5,548 bases of DNA from Christensenella sp. UBA1259. GTDB taxonomy: Bacteria > Bacillota > Clostridia > Christensenellales > Borkfalkiaceae. The notes beneath the pieces were generated by a model, which was given only the letters and a program-made list of their open reading frames with translations, had not been told where the DNA came from and did no database searches. Positions 1 to 5,018 of the stretch are shown one piece after another (positions within the stretch are counted from its first letter, which is position 1; every line of letters starts with the position of its first letter). The stretch spans positions 2,614 to 8,161 of the forward strand of contig DBVR01000043.1 of the NCBI GenBank assembly GCA_002308755.1, given 5' to 3'. The position numbers and the translations under genes are program-made.

Positions 1-825
1 GGGGAAGCCGCCGATTTTACTGCGGAACGGGTAACGACCGCGGACGTGGATTTTAAGTTTTCGGTACTGTCGAAGATAATGCGTAAAGTGATAACGGATT
101 ACGACAAAGCACTTTTGTTAAAGCCGCCCGCTTTCGGTTGCGAAGAGTTAAGGCGTGCGATATCGGAATATCTCTACCGTTACAGGGATATGCGGGTGGA
201 TAAGGAGAATATCGTTATCGGTTCGGGTTCGGAATATTTTTACGGTATGATAGTCAATTTTTTCGGGCGGGACAAGGTGTACGGGCTGGAAGATCCGTCC
301 TACGAAAAGATAGCGGCGGTGATAAAGGCGAACGGGGGAAAGTGCGAGTTTCTGAAAATGGGCAAGAACGGGATAGAAAGCGACGCGCTTAAAAAAAGCG
401 GCGCGGATATTCTGCACGTTACGCCTTTCAACAGTTATCCTACGGGGATAACGGCGGATTTTAAGAAGAGAAAGGAATACGTAGAGTGGGCGAACGCAAA
501 AAAAGGCTATATCGTGGAAGACGATATAGACTCGGAATTCGCCGTAGGCGCAAAGCCCGTGCAGACGGTATTTTCGCTGTCAAAGGGTAAGCGCGTGATA
601 TATCTTAATACCTTTTCCCGATCGCTTGCGCCGTCTATGCGTATGGGATACATGATACTGCCGGACGATCTTATGGAAGAATACAAGGAAAAATCGGGGT
701 TTTATTCGTGTCCCGTGCCGGCGTTCGATCAGTACGTTCTTGCGGAATTTATTGCGGGCGGGTATTTCGAGCGGCACTTAAACAGGATGCGCAGAAAGAT
801 AAAAGACGCCGCAACCCGTAAATAA
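1..825 (+). CDS. MocR/GntR-family PLP-dependent regulator, aminotransferase-like domain (5' end off window, C-terminus truncated)
   Basis: This frame is open from the first base, so the real start lies upstream; the GTG at 46 is internal. The 274 visible residues are a fold-type I aminotransferase domain as found in MocR regulators (PdxR, GabR), cytoplasmic proteins with an N-terminal winged-helix DNA-binding domain, here outside the window. Numbering from base 1, landmarks are the GCEELR region near residues 45-50, EDPSY at 97-101, TPFNSYPTG at 141-149, EDDIDSEF at 173-180 and TFSRSLAPS at 204-212. In the family the last motif usually reads TFSKSLAP, with the lysine holding PLP; here it is Arg207. 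The usual aromatic residue of EDDYDSEF is Ile176. The protein ends soon after GGYFERHLNRMRR, where relatives such as GabR continue for about 100 more residues. No continuation is visible in the window. It is probably a decaying gene cut at the left border of the CRISPR locus; the family call is firm, the pseudogene status is inferred. Confidence 0.8.
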   Translation, partial: GEAADFTAERVTTADVDFKFSVLSKIMRKVITDYDKALLLKPPAFGCEELRRAISEYLYRYRDMRVDKENIVIGSGSEYFYGMIVNFFGRDKVYGLEDPSYEKIAAVIKANGGKCEFLKMGKNGIESDALKKSGADILHVTPFNSYPTGITADFKKRKEYVEWANAKKGYIVEDDIDSEFAVGAKPVQTVFSLSKGKRVIYLNTFSRSLAPSMRMGYMILPDDLMEEYKEKSGFYSCPVPAFDQYVLAEFIAGGYFERHLNRMRRKIKDAATRK

Positions 826-885
826 AAATTTAATATAAAAAGTTCGAAAAATTTTTCAAATATGACGAAAACTGTCAATATATGG

Positions 886-894
886 TGATAAAAT
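886..894 (+). promoter_or_regulatory. Candidate extended -10 promoter upstream of tracrRNA
   Basis: TGATAAAAT matches the extended -10 pattern TGnTATAAT with one mismatch in the hexamer. No good -35 box lies 16-18 bp upstream. A transcript from here would start near 901 and run through the tracrRNA into cas9, giving a long tracrRNA form or a cas9 mRNA leader. The rest of 826-946 is AT-rich, holds the 12-bp palindrome GAAAAATTTTTC at 846-857, and shows no gene. In such AT-rich sequence a chance match is quite possible. Confidence 0.25.
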
Positions 895-946
895 GGTAGA
901 AAAGGTTACAAAAAACAACATTTTTATTTAAAGACGGATAAAAATA

Positions 947-975
947 TTGACAAAGGGAAGAAAATATTGTATCAT
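947..975 (+). promoter_or_regulatory. tracrRNA promoter (sigma-A type)
   Basis: A perfect -35 box TTGACA (947-952) is followed after exactly 17 bp by TATCAT (970-975), a 5 of 6 match to the -10 consensus. The expected start site, 6-8 bases downstream at about 981-983, falls just before the anti-repeat at 985, as needed for a functional tracrRNA. It is the strongest promoter-like sequence in the region and, by read-through, may also serve cas9. Confidence 0.75.
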
Positions 976-976
976 A

Positions 977-1020
977 ATTTTGCAACTATACCATACCAAA
1001 TGATAAAAGGTTGCTAAAAT
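977..1020 (+). repeat. Imperfect inverted repeat around the tracrRNA 5' end
   Basis: ATTTTGCAAC at 977-986 is complementary to GTTGCTAAAAT at 1010-1020, giving ten base pairs with one bulged T (1015). The right arm is the lower-stem part of the anti-repeat, the segment that should pair with the crRNA. In a transcript starting upstream of 977 the arms could form a hairpin that imitates the crRNA:tracrRNA lower stem. A transcript starting at about 982 keeps only the GCAAC half of the left arm. Confidence 0.55.
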
Positions 1021-1076
1021 AAGGGATTTTTCCCGAAAAGCTCTATCCCTATGTCAATGACGTAGGGATATCTTTT
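982..1076 (+). ncRNA. tracrRNA of the type II-C system
   Basis: The trans-activating RNA pairs with the repeat part of the crRNA and anchors the guide in Cas9. The anti-repeat at 985-1020 matches the CRISPR repeat at 30 of 36 positions. In the RNA duplex two of the differences are G-U wobbles (1002 and 1020), three adjacent ones (1011-1013) form an internal loop, and one is a mismatch at the far end (986). This leaves a 6-7 bp lower stem built on CTAAAAT and a long upper stem. Downstream are a GGGA-TTTT-TCCC hairpin (1023-1034), a linker GAAAAGCTCT, and a 12-bp terminal hairpin (1044-1070) with TCTTTT. The order CTAAAATAAGG, hairpin, CCG, GCTCT, terminal hairpin parallels the Neisseria and Campylobacter type II-C tracrRNAs as I recall them. 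The 5' end is inferred from the promoter and the 3' end from the terminator; length is about 95 nt. Confidence 0.85.
1044..1076 (+). terminator. Rho-independent terminator of tracrRNA, also the cas9 5' leader
   Basis: Bases 1044-1055 pair with 1059-1070 (12 pairs including one G-T wobble, loop AAT), followed by TCTTTT at 1071-1076. The T tract is short, so termination may be partial. The structure ends 7 bases before the cas9 AGGAGG at 1084-1089. Any cas9 mRNA starting at or upstream of the tracrRNA must read through it, so it may set the ratio of tracrRNA to cas9 mRNA. It also matches the 3' terminal hairpin expected of a type II-C tracrRNA. Confidence 0.7.
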
Positions 1077-1094
1077 AAAACGCAGGAGGAAAAT

Positions 1095-4000
1095 ATGAAA
1101 TACAGATTAGGGCTCGATATAGGCATAACTTCGATAGGCTACGCGGTAATGGAGACCGACGACAACGGCGAACCCGTGGCGATAGAAGATTTAGGGGTAC
1201 GCATTTTCGAAAAACCCGAAAACCCGAAAGACGGATCTACGCTTGCGTCCGCAAGGCGTGCGGCGAGGGGCGTAAGAAGGGTTATCCGCCGCCGTGCGCA
1301 TAGACGTGAGCGCACGGAAAGCTTGTTGATATCACAATTCGGGGCGGAGATTTTAGATAGAATACACGAGAATACGGAAGACGTATTCTATTTAAGGTAT
1401 AAAGGAATCGAAGAAATTTTGTCAGACGAAGAACTTGGCAGGGTTTTACTGTATTTTGTCAAACACCGCGGATTTTTATCGAACAGAAAATCAGAGAAGA
1501 ACGATAAAGAAGGCGGCAAACTGTTGCAGGCGACGTCAAAAAACAGTGAATATTTTAAGGAAAAGGGCTATCGTACCATAGGTGAAATGCTGTACAAGGA
1601 TGAAAAGTATTTTCACTTTGAAAACGGCAAAAAGATATATACTGTAAGAAATAAAGAGAGTAGTTACGACAATACTTTTTTACGTGACGAACTGAAAGCG
1701 GAAATACTTGCGATATTAGATAAGCAGGATGAAAACGGGAGACTGGGAAAGGAATTTATCGAGAAATACCTGTACATATTCTATACTAACCGTAATTTTG
1801 ACGAAGGACCGGGCGAGCCGAGTAAGTACAGGGGCGGCTACGCTATCGGTAAGTGTCCTTTTGAAGAAGGTGAGTTACGTGCGCCGAAAGCGGCTTATAC
1901 TTTTGAATATTCTACGGCGTTGCAGAAATTGAACAATTTACGAATTAAGTTTTTAGGTGGCGAAAGAGGGCTGACCGAAGAAGAACGCAAAAAGATAATA
2001 GATTTAATAAAGACTAAGCAGGAGATAAAATTCGGCGCGTTAAGAAAGGTGCTTGCCGTCAGCGGGGACGAAACGTTCAATTTGCTTAACTATTCGCGCG
2101 ATAAATCCGTAGAAGAAGTGGAAAAGGCGCGTTTTGTTTCAATGTCGGAAAGTTATAAAATACGCAAGGCGTTGAGTGAAGAGAACAAAGGCGATATCGA
2201 ATTACTTGACGAAATCGCGCTTATTTTATCGATGCTGAAATCAGACGATCGAAGAATTGCGGAATTAGGCAAGATAGCCGTTTTAAGCGAAGCGGAAAAG
2301 TCGGCGTTGTTAGAGATCAACGTATCCAAATTCGGCGGAACGAGTTTAAAATTTCTGAAAAACATTACGCCGTATCTCGAAAAAGGGTGCAAATACAATG
2401 AAGCGTGCGAAAAAGCGGGATATAATCATACTTTGCAGAGATATAGCGGCAATCGCAGTAAACTTTTGAACACCAAAGAAGTGCACGAACTCGTGGACGA
2501 GATAGCCGTACCTGTTGTCAGGCGTTCCGTATCGCAGACCATAAAGGTGGTGAACGCCGTGATAAATAAGTACGGTTCGCCCATGGCTGTAAATATCGAA
2601 CTTGCAAGAGAATTGTCAAAGACTTTTAAAGAACGCGATAAGATTATAAAAGACAATGAAAAGCGGGCACGAGATAACGAAGGCGTAAAAGCGCTATTGC
2701 AGTCGGAATATCATTTGACTATGCCCACGGGGCAAGATATGATAAAGTACTTTTTATATGACGAACAGGGCGGGAAATGCGCTTACAGTTTAGAGCCTTT
2801 GGACGCAAGGCGGTTGTTTGAACCTGATTACGTGCAGGTTGATCATATAATTCCGTACAGCAAGTCGTTTGACGACAGTATGAATAATAAAGTTTTGGTG
2901 CTGACGAAAGAAAATCAGGACAAAAGGAACAGGTTGCCCTACGAATATTTCGGTAGCGACGGAGAGCGCTGGAAAAAATTCGAAGACTTTGTTGCGGCGC
3001 AATATAAAGGCAATCGCAAAAAACAGGAACGCCTGTTAAAGAAAGAGTTCGGCGAAGAAGATGCGAAAGCGTGGAAAGAAAGAAATCTGAACGACACGAA
3101 ATACATAACTACGTTTGTGTATAACCTGCTTGACGCCGATGGCAAGTCGAAGAAAAAGGTGACGGCGGTAAACGGTGCCATTACTTCGTATATGCGTAAA
3201 TTATACGGACTGGTGAAAGACCGCGGCGAAAGCGATAAACATCACGCGTTGGACGCGGCGATAATAGCTTGCGTGACGGACGGGAGTATTCAGAATATAA
3301 CGAAATATAATCAGGACAAAGAGAACTACGTTTTCGACGGAAGCAATCTTGTGGATAAAAGGACGGGTGAAATAAGAGTTAAGGAACCGTATATCGGTTT
3401 CGCAAAAGAACTAAGATACCGCCTTGCGGAAGATCCGAGATATTATACGGACTTTTTTGTAAAATTCGGCTACGGCGATAAAAAACTCGACGGGTTAAAG
3501 GAAGTGTTTGTAAGCCGTATGGTAAATAAAAAAGCCAAAGGTCAGATACACGACGCAACGGTCAGTTCCGCAAGGATTTACGGGGAAACGGGTAAAGTCA
3601 TAACCAAAAAGGCGCTTGGTGAGATTAAACTTAAAGATGACAAAAAGGGCGAGTATTACGTCGAAGGTTGCGGAGATTATTATATAGAAAACTATTACCG
3701 CCCGCAGGACGACAGGCTGTTATATGAGAAACTTTTGAAAATGCTTATTGCGGCGGGCGGCGACGCCAAGCAGGCGTTTAAAGATCCCGTTTATAAACCC
3801 AAAGCCGACGGAACGGACGGCGCACAGGTCAGAAAAGTAAAGATATTGAGTAAGGCGACGAGTGGCGTACAGTTTGACAACGTAAAAGGGTTTTCCAAGA
3901 ACGGCAGTATGGTAAGATTAGACGTTTTCTATAAAAACGGTAAATACTATTCCGTGCCCGTGTACTTAAAAGATATCTACGCGAAAAAACTTCCCGATAA

Positions 4001-4346
4001 AGCCGTCGTTGCCGGAAAAGACTATAAAGACTGGATAACGGTGGACGACAGTTTCGAGTTTTTGTTCTCGCTTTATAAAAACGACCTTATTTACGTGGAA
4101 CATAAAAAGGGCATAGAACTTACCAAAACGAATTCCGATAATAAGGACGACAAGAAAAAGATGCAAGAAGGTCATTTGTATTATAATTCTTTCGATATTT
4201 CAAGGGGGTCCGCAACTTGTATTACGCAGGACAACGGTTATGAAACCCGTTTAAGTTTACTTACGCTTGAAAAGTTAGAGAAGCGTTGCGTGGACGTTTT
4301 GGGCAACGTTTCCTCTGTGAAAAAAGAAGTGCGGCAAGGGGTGTGA
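1095..4346 (+). CDS. cas9: Cas9 endonuclease, compact type II-C
   Basis: This is the RNA-guided DNA endonuclease of a type II CRISPR system, loaded with crRNA and tracrRNA and cutting both strands of a matching protospacer. At 1083 residues it is in the size range of Neisseria-type II-C enzymes. RuvC-I is at the N-terminus (LGLDIGITSIG, catalytic Asp8), followed by an arginine-rich bridge helix (about 51-78), the recognition lobe with KHRGFLSNRK (123-132) and NFDEGPGEPSKYRGG (234-248), RuvC-II (VNIELARE, Glu502), HNH (VDHIIPYS with Asp583 and His584, then Asn598 and Asn607), and RuvC-III (KHHALDAA with His717 and Asp720). The C-terminal part holds the wedge and PAM-interacting regions, with KGQIHDATVSSAR at 815-827 and DVFYKNGKYYSVPVYLKDI at 943-961 as in II-C relatives. 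All nuclease residues are present and no frameshift is seen, so the enzyme should be active. The ATG follows AGGAGG (1084-1089) by five bases and the tracrRNA terminator by 18. PAM preference cannot be read from sequence. Confidence 0.97.
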   Translation: MKYRLGLDIGITSIGYAVMETDDNGEPVAIEDLGVRIFEKPENPKDGSTLASARRAARGVRRVIRRRAHRRERTESLLISQFGAEILDRIHENTEDVFYLRYKGIEEILSDEELGRVLLYFVKHRGFLSNRKSEKNDKEGGKLLQATSKNSEYFKEKGYRTIGEMLYKDEKYFHFENGKKIYTVRNKESSYDNTFLRDELKAEILAILDKQDENGRLGKEFIEKYLYIFYTNRNFDEGPGEPSKYRGGYAIGKCPFEEGELRAPKAAYTFEYSTALQKLNNLRIKFLGGERGLTEEERKKIIDLIKTKQEIKFGALRKVLAVSGDETFNLLNYSRDKSVEEVEKARFVSMSESYKIRKALSEENKGDIELLDEIALILSMLKSDDRRIAELGKIAVLSEAEKSALLEINVSKFGGTSLKFLKNITPYLEKGCKYNEACEKAGYNHTLQRYSGNRSKLLNTKEVHELVDEIAVPVVRRSVSQTIKVVNAVINKYGSPMAVNIELARELSKTFKERDKIIKDNEKRARDNEGVKALLQSEYHLTMPTGQDMIKYFLYDEQGGKCAYSLEPLDARRLFEPDYVQVDHIIPYSKSFDDSMNNKVLVLTKENQDKRNRLPYEYFGSDGERWKKFEDFVAAQYKGNRKKQERLLKKEFGEEDAKAWKERNLNDTKYITTFVYNLLDADGKSKKKVTAVNGAITSYMRKLYGLVKDRGESDKHHALDAAIIACVTDGSIQNITKYNQDKENYVFDGSNLVDKRTGEIRVKEPYIGFAKELRYRLAEDPRYYTDFFVKFGYGDKKLDGLKEVFVSRMVNKKAKGQIHDATVSSARIYGETGKVITKKALGEIKLKDDKKGEYYVEGCGDYYIENYYRPQDDRLLYEKLLKMLIAAGGDAKQAFKDPVYKPKADGTDGAQVRKVKILSKATSGVQFDNVKGFSKNGSMVRLDVFYKNGKYYSVPVYLKDIYAKKLPDKAVVAGKDYKDWITVDDSFEFLFSLYKNDLIYVEHKKGIELTKTNSDNKDDKKKMQEGHLYYNSFDISRGSATCITQDNGYETRLSLLTLEKLEKRCVDVLGNVSSVKKEVRQGV

Positions 4347-4347
4347 T

Positions 4348-4434
4348 ATGCCTTTTATCAACGTTTTTATAGAAAGCCCTTGCAACGTAAGCGTAAAAAA
4401 CGCTTCACTGGTAAAACAAATTTTCGTTTATTAA
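4348..4434 (+). pseudogene. cas1: cas1 remnant (N-terminal stub, about 28 codons)
   Basis: A short frame starts with ATG one base after the cas9 stop (TGATATG), with AAGGGG (4336-4341) six bases upstream as its ribosome binding site, the usual coupling of cas9 to the next cas gene. The product MPFINVFIESPCNVSVKN followed by ASLVKQI resembles the opening beta strands of type II Cas1, where a V-x-I-x-x-x-x-x-L-S-x-x-N-x-x-L-V-I pattern is typical. It then stops at TAA (4432-4434), while Cas1 is usually about 290-300 residues. No remainder of Cas1, Cas2 or Csn2 follows, and the array begins 13 bases later. I infer that a deletion removed almost all of cas1 and the rest of the adaptation module. 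The match is short and rests on pattern memory, so a chance peptide remains possible. Confidence 0.6.
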
Positions 4435-4439
4435 AATAT

Positions 4440-4447
4440 CGGTGTAG
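4440..4447 (+). repeat. Left copy of 8-bp direct repeat flanking the array
   Basis: CGGTGTAG lies directly against the first CRISPR repeat and recurs at 4949-4956, three bases after the last repeat. Both copies follow an A/T-rich run (AAATAT on the left, AAATAATA on the right). It may be a duplicated array border or a recombination scar; an 8-mer match alone can be chance. Confidence 0.4.
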
Positions 4448-4918
4448 ATTATACCATACCAAATAATAAAAGGGAACTAAAACGCTTGTTCTAAAACGTT
4501 TTTTATGTCGTTTATTATACCATACCAAATAATAAAAGGGAACTAAAACCTTACTTTTTAGAATTAACTATTGATATTAATTATACCATACCAAATAATA
4601 AAAGGGAACTAAAACAGAGTTTCACTACGACATAGTCGACGAAAGATTATACCATACCAAATAATAAAAGGGAACTAAAACGAATCCAGTCCAGTTTCCA
4701 AAAAATTTATAATTATACCATACCAAATAATAAAAGGGAACTAAAACAGGTCGAGTATGATTAAACGATTAAGCCGAATTATACCATACCAAATAATAAA
4801 AGGGAACTAAAACATGGCGCGGGTTTATAAACTTTACACTTTTATTATACCATACCAAATAATAAAAGGGAACTAAAACCTACGACAGCCCCCTTGGTGT
4901 CCATTGTCCATTATACCA
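4448..4918 (-). promoter_or_regulatory. Repeat-borne extended -10 promoters, one per repeat
   Basis: Read on the minus strand, every repeat ends in TGGTATAAT, a perfect extended -10 (TG, one base, TATAAT). The copies occupy the first nine plus-strand bases of each repeat: 4448-4456, 4514-4522, 4580-4588, 4646-4654, 4712-4720, 4778-4786, 4844-4852 and 4910-4918. Transcription would begin about seven bases into the following spacer, leaving about 23-24 nt of guide before the next repeat. This matches the arrangement described for Neisseria meningitidis type II-C, where each repeat holds a promoter and 5' trimming is not needed. No convincing -35 box is needed or seen. Confidence 0.75.
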
Positions 4919-4945
4919 TACCAAATAATAAAAGGGAACTAAATA
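4910..4945 (-). repeat. Terminal degenerate CRISPR repeat
   Basis: The rightmost repeat ends CTAAATA instead of CTAAAAC, so in crRNA sense it starts TATTTAG rather than GTTTTAG. As the first repeat in the direction of transcription, it only needs to provide the promoter for spacer 7 (4880-4909). Its altered end would never serve as the tail of a crRNA with a spacer, while its TGGTATAAT promoter end is intact. Confidence 0.85.
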
Positions 4946-4948
4946 ATA

Positions 4949-4956
4949 CGGTGTAG
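4949..4956 (+). repeat. Right copy of 8-bp direct repeat flanking the array
   Basis: CGGTGTAG here duplicates the sequence at 4440-4447 that abuts the first repeat. The rest of 4946-4972, between the array and the next terminator, shows no promoter or leader that I can recognise. Confidence 0.4.
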
Positions 4957-4972
4957 GTCGGCGTGTTACAAT

Positions 4973-5014
4973 AAAAACGGACTGAATATTTGGACTTTGC
5001 CTAAAGGTTCAGTC
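4973..5014 (-). terminator. Rho-independent terminator of the flavodiiron protein gene
   Basis: On the minus strand GACTGAA (5014-5008) pairs with TTCAGTC (4986-4980), with further inner pairing of CC-TTT-AGG type around the loop, and is followed by CCG and a TTTTT run (4977-4973). It begins only five bases after the stop codon at 5019-5021. It insulates the array, which lies downstream on the same strand, from flavoprotein transcription. Confidence 0.8.
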
Positions 5015-5018
5015 AGTT

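Larger units (their letters stand above)
4448..4945 (-). CRISPR. Type II-C CRISPR array, 8 repeats and 7 spacers
   Basis: Eight 36-bp repeats start at 4448, 4514, 4580, 4646, 4712, 4778, 4844 and 4910, a strict 66-bp period. Spacers are all 30 bp: 4484-4513, 4550-4579, 4616-4645, 4682-4711, 4748-4777, 4814-4843 and 4880-4909. Repeats 1-7 are identical, from ATTATACCATACC to GGGAACTAAAAC on the plus strand; repeat 8 differs in its last two bases. The crRNA-sense strand is minus, because the reverse complement begins GTTTTAG as in other type II repeats and because the plus-strand tracrRNA carries the complementary anti-repeat. Transcription therefore runs towards cas9. The spacers are all different and none visibly matches another part of the window, so their targets are unknown. 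Confidence 0.97.

Noticed and set aside
46..48. GTG as the start of the MocR reading frame
   Set aside because: The frame is open from base 1 and the residues before the GTG have no stop; the family has a DNA-binding domain upstream, so the start is outside the window.
846..857. Palindrome GAAAAATTTTTC as an operator
   Set aside because: A simple A/T run forms this palindrome easily, and it is about 90 bp upstream of the tracrRNA -35 box with no second copy.
850..878. Minus-strand promoter with TTGACA at 878-873
   Set aside because: The possible -10 hexamers at 16-17 bp spacing match the consensus at only three or four positions in A/T-rich sequence, and no gene lies downstream in that direction.
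891..916. Second degenerate anti-repeat upstream of the tracrRNA
   Set aside because: AAAAGGTTACAAAAAAC resembles the right half of the anti-repeat, but the left half does not align at all and the region is A-rich, so this is likely chance.
1729..3181. Several 60-90 codon open frames inside cas9 on both strands
   Set aside because: They overlap the intact cas9 frame, lack recognisable domains, and are best explained as shadow frames.
4389..4405. AAGCGT-AAAAA-ACGCTT hairpin after cas9 as a terminator
   Set aside because: The 6-bp stem has no T run after it on either strand and lies inside the cas1-like stub, so I do not call a terminator; cas9 has no clear terminator before the array.
4484..4909. 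Self-targeting spacers
   Set aside because: By eye none of the seven spacers matches cas9, the flanking genes or the intergenic regions; the rest of the genome cannot be checked here.
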